A stretch of 64,000 nt of DNA from contig JBQDHL010000002.1 of assembly GCA_052093725.1 (NCBI GenBank), positions 1 through 64,000 of the forward strand, written 5' to 3'. Source of the stretch: Jeotgalicoccus sp052093725. GTDB taxonomy: Bacteria > Bacillota > Bacilli > Staphylococcales > Salinicoccaceae. How positions within the stretch are numbered: position 1 is the first letter of the stretch; every line of letters starts with the position of its first letter. Shown piece after piece: positions 51,011-59,125 of this stretch. Under the pieces are notes generated by a model. The model ran no database searches, was not told where the DNA came from, and saw nothing but the letters and a program-made list of their open reading frames with translations. The translations under genes were made by a program, and so were the position numbers.

Positions 51011-51884
51011 AATAAATAATTTATCGTTTGCTTATGACAAAAAGAATATATTGAAAAACGTTAATTTAAATGAAGCTGAGCCGGTAATTATCGGACTGTG
51101 GGGACGTAATGGTTCTGGGAAAACAACTCTAATGAAAATTTTATCGGGCATGGAGCAGCCGGATGGAGGCACTGTTGAGATTGATGGTATTTCTCCATAT
51201 AACAACAGCGATGCAATGAATCACGTTGCATTTATGCAGGAAGACCATCCCTACTCTGATATGTGGAATGTTAACGATGCTCTGAAATTCGCCCGAGACT
51301 TCAACGAAAACTGGGATCAGCAGCTTGCTGATAAACTGATTGATATTTTTCAGCTGCCGAGGAAGAAAAAAATCCGTACCTTTTCAAAAGGTATGAAGAC
51401 AATGATTACGATTGCTATCGGTCTCGCAAGTAAAGCACCGCTGACAATTTTTGATGAACCGTCAAATGGTCTCGATGCACATATGAGAAAGCAGTTTTAC
51501 GATGTTCTTCTCGAGTCGTACGATGAACATCCGCGTATGATTTTGCTGTCATCCCACCATATTGAAGAAGTTGAACCTTTGTGTGAAAAGATTGCAATTA
51601 TCGATAACAATACATTGATGCACTATGAAGACACCGATGTTTTGAAAAATAACGGGGTCCATATCAGCGGGACAGCAGAAGCAGTACGTACGGTAATTGG
51701 CAGTAAGCGGGTACTTGAAGAACGTAAACTCGGCAAACAGCAGAATGTCATGCTGGATACACCGTTGACAGCTGACTTAAAACGCGAGGCGGAACAAGCT
51801 GGTGTCATGATAGAAAAAGCACCATTCCAGGATTATCTCGTTAATTTAACTAAGAAGGAGGCGGAGCCGAATGAACACTTTTAA
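51003..51884 (+). CDS. ABC transporter ATP-binding protein, PmtA/YtrB-like
   Basis: 293-residue ATPase: Walker A GRNGSGKT, signature-like FSKGMKTM (degenerate C-motif), Walker B LTIFDEPSNGLDA and H-loop LLSSHHIEEVE. The C-terminal 80 residues are an extra domain. The ATG at 51003 is six bases from GGAGG and is preferred over 51000. It overlaps the GntR gene and the permease gene (14 bases), indicating one translationally coupled operon. Confidence 0.92.
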   Translation: MIKINNLSFAYDKKNILKNVNLNEAEPVIIGLWGRNGSGKTTLMKILSGMEQPDGGTVEIDGISPYNNSDAMNHVAFMQEDHPYSDMWNVNDALKFARDFNENWDQQLADKLIDIFQLPRKKKIRTFSKGMKTMITIAIGLASKAPLTIFDEPSNGLDAHMRKQFYDVLLESYDEHPRMILLSSHHIEEVEPLCEKIAIIDNNTLMHYEDTDVLKNNGVHISGTAEAVRTVIGSKRVLEERKLGKQQNVMLDTPLTADLKREAEQAGVMIEKAPFQDYLVNLTKKEAEPNEHF

Positions 51885-52572
51885 GGGTCCTTTTAAAGTT
51901 GTATCCAAGGAAATGGCGCTGACATTTTATATTAATGCGTTTCTGACAGTCGCATTATTTGGACTGTACATTTTTCTCAGTTCAAATATAGATCCGAATG
52001 AATTACTAGGTGTAATATTCGGACCGCTTTATGTAGTGTTTTTCGCTTATCCCTTTATATTTTTTAAAGCATATAAATATATACTCTCACTTGGTGGAAC
52101 ACGAAAACAGTTTATGATTTCAGCAATATCTGCTTCGATGATTTACCTTATCGCTGCAACAGTACTATTAAATGTACTACATTTGCTTGGCGGTGTAATA
52201 TTCCAGAACGGATATAATTTCCACATGGCTGATTTACTCGCTGATCCAAGTACTGCAATGTATTTCTGGATTGATTTCCTGTGGATATTCATTCTGTTTG
52301 GCATCGGTATGTTTGCACAGGCAATATTGTTCAACTTTGGAGCAATACGCACACTGATCTTAGGAGCCATCATCATACTTGCTTCAGTTACAGCATACTT
52401 CTTCATGGATCTTACACCATTGTTTGAATTTATAATTCAGGAACACCTGCTGTTCATTCACCTCTTTGCACTGCTTTCATTAATCCTGATTGCAGCATCT
52501 TACTTCATGATGAGAAATGCACCATTGGAACGAGGCGACAGAAAAACATTCAAAGTTAGCTCTGTAAATTAA
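51871..52572 (+). CDS. ABC-2 type permease, PmtB-like
   Basis: 233-residue membrane protein with about six hydrophobic segments and a C-terminal basic tail. No Walker motifs. It has the length and layout of the PmtB-type half permease. In S. aureus, PmtB works with a second ATPase/permease pair (PmtC/PmtD); no second pair is present here, so this is a minimal two-component exporter, possibly a homodimer. Substrate (amphipathic peptides or lipids) is inference. Confidence 0.85.
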   Translation: MNTFKGPFKVVSKEMALTFYINAFLTVALFGLYIFLSSNIDPNELLGVIFGPLYVVFFAYPFIFFKAYKYILSLGGTRKQFMISAISASMIYLIAATVLLNVLHLLGGVIFQNGYNFHMADLLADPSTAMYFWIDFLWIFILFGIGMFAQAILFNFGAIRTLILGAIIILASVTAYFFMDLTPLFEFIIQEHLLFIHLFALLSLILIAASYFMMRNAPLERGDRKTFKVSSVN

Positions 52573-52576
52573 TATT

Positions 52577-52614
52577 AAAAGAACACTCACTGCGATTGCA
52601 ATGAGTGTTCTTTT
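52577..52614. terminator. bidirectional terminator overlapping the nuclease gene end
   Basis: AAAAGAACACTCA and TGAGTGTTCTTTT form a 13-bp stem between convergent genes. The stop codon of the minus-strand nuclease gene (52587) lies inside the stem. Confidence 0.9.
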
Positions 52615-53690
52615 TTGATTTCAAATAGCGTTTCGTCAATAATTTTTTCAATCAGTTTCAACTTCTCGTAATAATCATCGACGCTTTCCTCTAAACTGTT
52701 TTGATTAACCGGAACTGCCGCCGTTAACAAAGATGTTCTTTTCTCTCTCGCTTCTGGAATAACATGCTGCAGTTTTCTGTTTAATAATGCCGCGAAATTA
52801 TTTTTATTTTCGATAAATTTATCATACCCGGGAAGGTCCTGAATCTGATTGCGGGGTTTGTAAGGATTCGTTTCGAAACGGATACCGATATCTTTTACAG
52901 TATTCCCGTTCTCCCGAAGCAGGTTGATATATGTATCCGCGTGAATATAGAACGTGCTCTCGAGCCCGGTCACTTCTAATAACTGAGCTGACTTCCAACT
53001 AGGCTTTGAAATTAAAAAGATAAAATTGTTGCGCCCTGCTCCGCCTGCTTCTCCCCAGCTGATATCAAGTTCTGTCTCACCTTTAAATTTCTCCATTAAA
53101 ATATTCTGCCAGCATATCTTCTGCTGCACACTGTCCATCGGAATCCCTTCCGTCAGAGATTTCACTGGCTCGCTGACAGGTATATAAAATTCATTGAGCT
53201 TCTCTTTGAAATCTTCGAGCAGACGATTCAATGCAGCGTTATTCACACTCAGGTTATTATTCAGAAATAAACTGTAGTGCACACTTTTAAACTTCAAACT
53301 CCCGGGCAGCACAGTCGTATCAAGTGTTAAAAAGATAAAGTGGAACTCCGCCGCTTCAATATTTAGCTTTCTTAAAATTCTCTGCTGGGCCGTTTCCGAC
53401 TCGTAACGAAGCGTCTGCTCAATCCCTTCACCAGTACCCAGTTTGTTTTCAATGACAATGATCTTCGGCACCTGTTTGTCTGTTTCATATATCACCATGT
53501 CAGGTGTGCCAATCGGTTTGCCCAGTCCTAAGCGGTTTATCACTTTGTAGTTATAATTATTATCTATTTTTAAATCTGCTGCTGTCAGGAACTGATTTAG
53601 AAAATGCCTTGAATCTTCAAAACACTTTTTCAGAAAATCAGATATTACATCTTCCCGATAAAAAATATTAAATGCGTCAAATGCGTTCAT
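52587..53690 (-). CDS. PD-(D/E)XK nuclease family protein, orphan
   Basis: 367-residue protein with a PD-(D/E)XK nuclease core: GTPDMVIYE followed by KIIVIENKL gives the D...ExK pattern, with a later helix EQTLRYE. It resembles the PDDEXK_4 superfamily of predicted DNA-binding nucleases. There is no methyltransferase, helicase or toxin partner adjacent, so a restriction or defence function is not supported by context. Monocistronic. Its final codons form part of the terminator stem. Confidence 0.8.
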   Translation of the reverse strand: MNAFDAFNIFYREDVISDFLKKCFEDSRHFLNQFLTAADLKIDNNYNYKVINRLGLGKPIGTPDMVIYETDKQVPKIIVIENKLGTGEGIEQTLRYESETAQQRILRKLNIEAAEFHFIFLTLDTTVLPGSLKFKSVHYSLFLNNNLSVNNAALNRLLEDFKEKLNEFYIPVSEPVKSLTEGIPMDSVQQKICWQNILMEKFKGETELDISWGEAGGAGRNNFIFLISKPSWKSAQLLEVTGLESTFYIHADTYINLLRENGNTVKDIGIRFETNPYKPRNQIQDLPGYDKFIENKNNFAALLNRKLQHVIPEAREKRTSLLTAAVPVNQNSLEESVDDYYEKLKLIEKIIDETLFEIKKEHSLQSQ

Positions 53691-53860
53691 ACCATTACCT
53701 TCTTTACGTTTAGTAATGTTATTTTACAGGACTTTTGGTGAATAGTATTTATATATTTTTAGAAAAGTGAATATTCGTGATAAATATCAACATCCCGCTC
53801 GTTTTCCTACATTAATGGAACAAAACCCACCAAGCGATACCTGCTTAAACTTCATCACAT

Positions 53861-54820
53861 TTACTTACCATTATCACCCAACATATCAAGCGGACTCAGT
53901 TTTGCTTCAATCTCGGCTCTGTCCATTTCCATAAACGGCGGCAGATCTAATTTTTCTCCTGCTTCAATGCCAGGAGTACTTTCGACCAGTCCCGGACCGT
54001 CTGTTGCGATTTCAAACATAATACCGTTGGATTCCCGGAAGTATAAACTCTTAAAGAAGTGTCTGTCGACGACTCCTGTTGAACTGAAGCCTCTTTCGGT
54101 CACCTGCTCATGCCAGTACCGCAGCGTTGCCTCATCTTTTACATTAATCGCAAGATGGTGCACACTTCCCCGCCCCGGTCGTTCACGGTCGCCGTCTTTA
54201 TATTTAACAAGAATTTCACTGTGCCCATCACTCCCCGAAGGCCGATATAATCGCTCATTCTCATCACCCGACACTTTTACGTAATCGAACAGGCTCGTCA
54301 GCGTTCTTTCCATCTTTTCAATTCTGCGGACGCTCATTTCCACTGTCCCCATGCTCATAATCTGATGCTCCGCCGGAACGTCTGAATCATCCCAACTTTC
54401 GAATCTGCTGATCATGTCATTATCCACTGCCTGCAGCGCCAATCGCAATCCGTCTCCATCTTCAAACAACACGGATTTTCTGTTTCCGTACACTTTGACG
54501 TCACTGTGTTCCACACCGTATTCATCAAACCGCTTTTGCCAATACGATAAACTGCTCTCCCCTCTGACGAACAGCCCTATCCGCGTAATAGCATTCGTGC
54601 CATGTCTCGTATTCCCAGCCATCGGCATTTCAAAGAACGATAATTCCGTTCCCGGCCGTCCCTTATTATCACCGTAAAATAAATGGTACATCGAGGGATC
54701 ATCCTGATTCACCGTAACTTTAACTCTGCGCATACCGAGCACTTTGTTATAAAAGTTATTATTCTCCTGTGCGTATTTCGCCAGCATTGAAATATGGTGG
54801 TGTCCTAAAATTGCTGTCAT
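53861..54820 (-). CDS. ring-cleaving dioxygenase, VOC (glyoxalase-like) superfamily
   Basis: 319-residue protein of two vicinal-oxygen-chelate modules: GHHHISMLAKYAQENNNFY at the N terminus and GSVHHLAINVKD with the metal ligand Glu in MFEIATDGPG in the second. Matches the MhqA/MhqO-type ring-cleaving dioxygenases that Bacillus and Staphylococcus induce against quinones (MhqR regulon). It is 36 bases upstream on the minus strand of a DMT transporter's end, so the two may be separate or loosely co-transcribed. Confidence 0.9.
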   Translation of the reverse strand: MTAILGHHHISMLAKYAQENNNFYNKVLGMRRVKVTVNQDDPSMYHLFYGDNKGRPGTELSFFEMPMAGNTRHGTNAITRIGLFVRGESSLSYWQKRFDEYGVEHSDVKVYGNRKSVLFEDGDGLRLALQAVDNDMISRFESWDDSDVPAEHQIMSMGTVEMSVRRIEKMERTLTSLFDYVKVSGDENERLYRPSGSDGHSEILVKYKDGDRERPGRGSVHHLAINVKDEATLRYWHEQVTERGFSSTGVVDRHFFKSLYFRESNGIMFEIATDGPGLVESTPGIEAGEKLDLPPFMEMDRAEIEAKLSPLDMLGDNGK

Positions 54821-54856
54821 TATATTAACCTCCGTATACTTTTACTGAAATTAAAG

Positions 54857-55807
54857 TTAAAACAAATTAATCAGCACTACGCCTGTCAGCATAATTATCA
54901 GTCCGATAAACTGTACGGGTACAATAGTATGTTTTGCCGAACGGAATAATCCGAACTGCTGCACTAAAATACTGCCTGTAATCTGACCGAATAAGACCAG
55001 TACGACCGTTGGTCCTGTACCGATTTCACCGACAAGAAATATGTTGATTAATACGTAAAATCCGCCGAATATCCCTCCGAGCCATACCCAGAGCGGTGCT
55101 TTTTCTGTAATCGGATTTTTCACCGGAACGAATGTTTTATCTCTTATAATAACAATCAGTACAAGCACCGCTGCACCGATAAAGAAAGAAATAAATGCTG
55201 CCGTAAACGGCGAGTTCACAGCACTGCCAAGTTCTCCGTTAATTGCTGCCTGGATCGACAACAGTGCACCGCCCGTAAATCCTGCAGCGCGCCACGGCCA
55301 TTTGTTAACATCATCATGTACAGGTTCCAGCTTGTAACGGCGCATCTTTATAATGTCCTGCAGAACAACTGCAAGAAAGACACCTGAAAAAATCAGCACG
55401 ACTCCAAGAAATCTGCTTATACCAAACGGCTGAACCATCGAGTTAAACCAACCGAAGTTATCGATGACCATGCCTGTAATAATCATTCCGATAATCGGCA
55501 TAATCGCAGTTTCCACGCTGCCTATTTTAGGAAAGATAAATATATTTGTCGTGAGTGCAATAACACCGCATACTCCGCCGAGCCATATCCATGCCGGCTG
55601 TTCAGTAAATACTTTCAGCTCAGGCGCAAGCGGTAAACCGTTGACCAGCACGATAATACTTAAAAATACGGTACCGATGATAAATGAAATCATCGATGCA
55701 ATAAACGGTGAACGTACATAACTCCGTAGACCTGAGTTAATTGCAGACTGCATCGACATTCCCGTTCCAATCGCGGCACCCAGTAATGCAGTAAACATCG
55801 TGCTCAC
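54857..55807 (-). CDS. DMT family transporter, YdcZ (DUF606) duplicated
   Basis: 316-residue membrane protein made of two tandem DUF606/YdcZ repeats; each starts with a small-residue TGxGxSxQSAINxxLRS-like motif (AIGTGMSMQSAINSGLRS; GGALLSIQAAINGELGS) and has IGTVFL/IGAAVL helices. This is the fused form of the normally homodimeric small DMT unit. Cargo unknown; small aromatic or amine compounds are possible. Confidence 0.88.
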   Translation of the reverse strand: MSTMFTALLGAAIGTGMSMQSAINSGLRSYVRSPFIASMISFIIGTVFLSIIVLVNGLPLAPELKVFTEQPAWIWLGGVCGVIALTTNIFIFPKIGSVETAIMPIIGMIITGMVIDNFGWFNSMVQPFGISRFLGVVLIFSGVFLAVVLQDIIKMRRYKLEPVHDDVNKWPWRAAGFTGGALLSIQAAINGELGSAVNSPFTAAFISFFIGAAVLVLIVIIRDKTFVPVKNPITEKAPLWVWLGGIFGGFYVLINIFLVGEIGTGPTVVLVLFGQITGSILVQQFGLFRSAKHTIVPVQFIGLIIMLTGVVLINLF

Positions 55808-55850
55808 TCCCTCTGTATATTTGAATATTATCGTATCACTTATTAATGCA

Positions 55851-55883
55851 AAAATCCCCTTTGATAACTATCAAAAGGGATTG
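55851..55883 (-). terminator. terminator of dus gene
   Basis: AATCCCCTTTGA and TCAAAAGGGATT form an 11-12 bp stem with a short loop, just past the stop codon at 55887. Confidence 0.85.
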
Positions 55884-55886
55884 CTG

Positions 55887-56861
55887 TTACTCTGCCGGTT
55901 CCATCTGCGCTTCAAATTCATCAAGCAGTGCCCGGACTTCATCTGTCGTGTTCGTATCCATCAGCTGATGTCTCAACTCACCTGCGCCTTTAATGCCCCG
56001 CACGTAGATTTTAAAGAATCTGCGCAGCGGTTTAAACAGACGCGATTCTTCTTTTGAATATTTATCGAATAAATCGAGGTGCAGTCTTAATAAGCCCATC
56101 AGTTCTTCACTTGAATGTTCTCTCGGTTCTGTTTCAAATGCAAAGGGGTTAGTGAAAATTCCGCGACCGATCATAACACCGTCGATACCGTACTTCTCTG
56201 CCAGTTCGAGACCTGTTTTTCTATCCGGAATATCTCCGTTAATTGTTAAAAGTGTGTCCGGAGCAATTTCATCGCGGAGCTTTTTAATTTCTCCGATTAA
56301 ATCCCAATGCGCATCAAATTTACTCATTTCTCTCCGCGTGCGAAGATGAATCGACAGGTTCGCAATATCCTGTTTAAACACATGAGTCAGCCAGTCTCTC
56401 CACTCTTCAATTTCAGAGTATCCGAGACGCGTTTTAACACTGACCGGAATGCCGCCGGCTTTTGCTGCCTGAATAATCTCAGCAGCTGTTTCAGGACGCT
56501 GGATTAAACCAGCACCTTTACCTTTTGCAGCAACATTCGGAACCGGACAGCCCATATTTAAATCAATACCTTTAAAGCCCATCTCAGCCATACCGATGCT
56601 CATTTCGCGGAAATGTTCCGGCTTGTCTCCCCAAATATGAGCGACAATCGGCTGTTCATCTTCTGTAAACGTTAAGCGTCCGCGTACACTGTGGATACCT
56701 TCCGGGTGGCAATAGCTCTCTGTATTCGTAAATTCAGTGAAAAATACGTCGGGTGTTCCCGCTTCGCTGACGACATGACGGAACACAACATCTGTAACAT
56801 CTTCCATTGGAGCCAAAACAAAAAATGGACGCGGTAATTCACGCCAAAAGTTTTCTTTCAT
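55887..56861 (-). CDS. tRNA-dihydrouridine synthase
   Basis: 324-residue FMN enzyme reducing uridine in tRNA. Motifs: APMEDVTD near the N terminus, the catalytic Cys in LNMGCPVPN, VKTRLG and DGVMIGRGIFTNPF. The length and the final helical domain are typical of Dus proteins of the Firmicutes group that resembles DusC. Monocistronic, ending in a clear terminator. Confidence 0.92.
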   Translation of the reverse strand: MKENFWRELPRPFFVLAPMEDVTDVVFRHVVSEAGTPDVFFTEFTNTESYCHPEGIHSVRGRLTFTEDEQPIVAHIWGDKPEHFREMSIGMAEMGFKGIDLNMGCPVPNVAAKGKGAGLIQRPETAAEIIQAAKAGGIPVSVKTRLGYSEIEEWRDWLTHVFKQDIANLSIHLRTRREMSKFDAHWDLIGEIKKLRDEIAPDTLLTINGDIPDRKTGLELAEKYGIDGVMIGRGIFTNPFAFETEPREHSSEELMGLLRLHLDLFDKYSKEESRLFKPLRRFFKIYVRGIKGAGELRHQLMDTNTTDEVRALLDEFEAQMEPAE

Positions 56862-56958
56862 ATATATTTAGACCTTCTTATCTATTAGTATCTCGAATTT
56901 TTATCCATGATGATATTACCACAAAAAGTCATTTTACACAAAAGTATTATGACCATTT

Positions 56959-56990
56959 AAAAACCTGCAGAGACTATTCATCTGCAGGTC
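56959..56990 (-). terminator. terminator overlapping the PH/GRAM-like gene end
   Basis: ACCTGCAG and CTGCAGGT form an 8-bp stem whose upstream arm contains the last codons and stop of the gene at 56974; a T run follows on the minus strand. Confidence 0.75.
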
Positions 56991-57303
56991 TATATAACTC
57001 GTTTCGCATTTTATTTATCGCGGCAATCCAGTCTTCCCTCTTAAATACGCTGAACTTAAACACGTCATTATTTTCCATAATAATTTTAATGACATTCGGG
57101 ATTACACCCATAATATTCTTCGTTTTGATTTCCTTAATATCTCTTAAATCAATAATCGTTTCAACCGATTCGATATACGGTCCAACCGAGCCTTCGTGAA
57201 ACAATGTTGTTCTGGTTAAATATAACGGACCTTCGACGCCTCTCATCGGACGTCTCATGTGAGCATGACCGGCACGTACTATATCACCTTTATCCAACCT
57301 CAT
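56974..57303 (-). CDS. PH/GRAM-like small protein
   Basis: 109-residue soluble protein, beta-rich, ending in an amphipathic helix (EDWIAAINKMRNELYR). The pattern of LYLTRTTLFHEG, the central TIIDLRDIKEIKTKNI and the terminal helix resembles the GRAM/PH-like superfamily, which binds lipids or peptides. No enzyme motif is visible. It lies 36 bases downstream of the tiny membrane protein gene on the same strand. Confidence 0.7.
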   Translation of the reverse strand: MRLDKGDIVRAGHAHMRRPMRGVEGPLYLTRTTLFHEGSVGPYIESVETIIDLRDIKEIKTKNIMGVIPNVIKIIMENNDVFKFSVFKREDWIAAINKMRNELYRPADE

Positions 57304-57339
57304 AATGCGTCACCCCAACTTTATATATTTTTAAAAGTA

Positions 57340-57426
57340 TTATACTCCGCCTAATGCTATCACAATTGTGAAGATTAGCAATCCTGCGATTACAACGATT
57401 AAGAATCCCATAAACCACTTATTCAT
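57340..57426 (-). CDS. 28-residue single-segment membrane peptide
   Basis: An ATG at 57426 follows AAGGAG at eight bases and opens a 28-residue frame beginning MNKWFMGFLIVVIAGLLIF and ending ALGGV, almost entirely one membrane segment with a short basic start. It is too short for routine gene calling. It is 36 bases upstream of the PH/GRAM-like gene, same strand. No named family recognised. Confidence 0.55.
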   Translation of the reverse strand: MNKWFMGFLIVVIAGLLIFTIVIALGGV

Positions 57427-57469
57427 AACTACCGCTCCTTTGTAAATCACCACATATACATTATACACG

Positions 57470-57508
57470 TAAAAAAATCACTTCATTTTGAAAATGAAGT
57501 GATTTCAT
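57470..57508 (-). terminator. terminator of efflux transporter gene
   Basis: AATCACTTCATTTT and AAAATGAAGTGATT form a perfect 14-bp stem 11 bases past the stop at 57519. Confidence 0.9.
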
Positions 57509-57518
57509 AAATTATTCA

Positions 57519-59009
57519 CTAATTGTTGTCTTTTTTAACCGGTGCAGGCACGAGATCCTCGAGCGGTTTTGCACGGTAAACGAAGAACGACATCACAGCA
57601 GTAATTAACGCAATGATAAATATTACAAAGTAAACAAATTCAACACCTGATACCATTGCTGCGGTCATTGTCTCTTCAGACCCCGGATTCGCAGCATTCT
57701 CAAGATAACTTGCCTGTTTTGAATTCAGCATACCGATGAACAGTGACAGACCAACTGCTCCAGCGAGTGGCTGCAGTGTTGATACTACTGCGGTTCCATG
57801 AGGATATAAATGCTTAGGCAGCTGGTTTAAACCGTTTGTCTGTGCCGGCATCATCGTTGCAGATACACTCAGCATAATCAGCATAAAGCCGACGATAATT
57901 ACCCATTCTGGCGTGTCTGCTGACAAATTACTAAACATAAACATCGTACCTGCCAGCACAATCGTTGCGGGAATCATCATAACCTTAGGGCCAACTTTAT
58001 CGAATAAAGCCCCCATAAATGGACTCATTGCACCATTTAATAAACTGCCCGGAAGCAGTAACAGACCTGCAGCAGCTGCAGTCAGCCCCATAGGCCCCTG
58101 CATAAAGATAGGCAGAATTAGTTCAGATGAGAACATCACCATAATAATGATGATGAATAATACTATTGCATGCCTGAACATTGGGAATTTAAATACCCTT
58201 AAATCCATAAGTGGCTCATCAAGCTTAAGCTGACGGAAAACAAATAACAAGATTGCAATTACACCGATAATAATCGGAATGAACACTGAAGGTGTTATAA
58301 AGCCATTTGTACTTTCACCCGCATGACTGAAGCCGTAAATTGTTGTACTCAGACCTATTGTTGAGTAAACAATCGAAATCCAGTCGATTTTTGGTTTTGT
58401 AATCTCGGTAACGTTAACCAGGTACTTCAGCGCAAATAAAATTGAGAAAGCTGTAAATGGCATAACGAAGATAAATAAGAATCTCCAGCCGAAGTATTCC
58501 ACAATAACGCCTGAAAGCGTCGGCCCCATAGCCGGTGCAAACATAATTACAAGACCAACTATGCCCATGATTTTTCCTCGTTTGTGAGGCGGATATACTA
58601 ATAAAAATACATTAAACATAATCGGCATAATTAAGCCGGTACCAATGGCCTGGATCATTCGGCCGAGCAGTAAAATAGAAAACGTCGGTGCACTTGCCGC
58701 AACAATTGTACCGATTAAAAATGTAACCATCGTACCGATAAACAGCTGTCTGGTAGTAAACCATCCCATTAATAACGGTGACACGGGAATAACGATAGCC
58801 ATTACGAGCATAAAGCCTGTCGCTACCCATTGAACTGTCGAGAGAGTGATATCGAACTCTGCCATCAGTGTCGTTAAAGCGATATTGAGCAATGTTTCAT
58901 TTAAAATAGCGAAGAATGCACCGATAATTAACGCGACCATAATCGGCAGTGTCTTAGCGTTGGGATCCTCCGATAAAAATTCGTACTCTATATTTTTTTC
59001 TTCCGTCAT
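57519..59009 (-). CDS. MFS transporter, DHA2 (EmrB/QacA) type, multidrug efflux
   Basis: 496-residue, about 14-segment facilitator. Motif WVATGFMLVMAIVIP precedes the loop with RQLFIG, and motif C-like GPTLSGVIVEYFGWRF is present in segment 5, typical of DHA2 drug:H+ antiporters. It is divergent from a MerR regulator; the promoter has the 19-bp spacer characteristic of MerR-activated genes, suggesting drug-inducible efflux. Confidence 0.92.
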   Translation of the reverse strand: MTEEKNIEYEFLSEDPNAKTLPIMVALIIGAFFAILNETLLNIALTTLMAEFDITLSTVQWVATGFMLVMAIVIPVSPLLMGWFTTRQLFIGTMVTFLIGTIVAASAPTFSILLLGRMIQAIGTGLIMPIMFNVFLLVYPPHKRGKIMGIVGLVIMFAPAMGPTLSGVIVEYFGWRFLFIFVMPFTAFSILFALKYLVNVTEITKPKIDWISIVYSTIGLSTTIYGFSHAGESTNGFITPSVFIPIIIGVIAILLFVFRQLKLDEPLMDLRVFKFPMFRHAIVLFIIIIMVMFSSELILPIFMQGPMGLTAAAAGLLLLPGSLLNGAMSPFMGALFDKVGPKVMMIPATIVLAGTMFMFSNLSADTPEWVIIVGFMLIMLSVSATMMPAQTNGLNQLPKHLYPHGTAVVSTLQPLAGAVGLSLFIGMLNSKQASYLENAANPGSEETMTAAMVSGVEFVYFVIFIIALITAVMSFFVYRAKPLEDLVPAPVKKDNN

Positions 59010-59035
59010 TCTGCACCTCTTATATTTTCTTCATC

Positions 59036-59056
59036 TTGAGAAGTGAGAGTTCTCAA
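59036..59056. promoter_or_regulatory. palindrome between efflux gene and merR
   Basis: TTGAGAA-N7-TTCTCAA is a perfect 7-base-arm inverted repeat in the divergent region. It may be a second operator; it is not the typical MerR dyad, which lies in the -35/-10 spacer at 59083-59113. Confidence 0.4.
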
Positions 59057-59082
59057 TACACATCAAAATGATGACCTAGTAT

Positions 59083-59113
59083 AATATAAGGTATATAGTA
59101 ACCATACAGTCAA
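59083..59113 (-). promoter_or_regulatory. MerR-type promoter (19-bp spacer) of efflux gene
   Basis: On the minus strand TTGACT and TATATT are separated by 19 bases rather than 17, with a partial dyad in the spacer. This spacing is the hallmark of MerR-family-activated promoters. It drives the efflux transporter at 57519-59009. Confidence 0.65.
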
Positions 59114-59125
59114 GAGGTGAGCTTT

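Noticed and set aside
52587..53690. Restriction-modification or anti-phage island around the PD-(D/E)XK gene
   Set aside because: No methyltransferase, helicase, toxin or mobile genes are nearby.
53691..53860. 170-base gap between the nuclease and dioxygenase genes
   Set aside because: Nothing beyond AT-rich upstream sequence was seen; no terminator for the dioxygenase gene could be supported.
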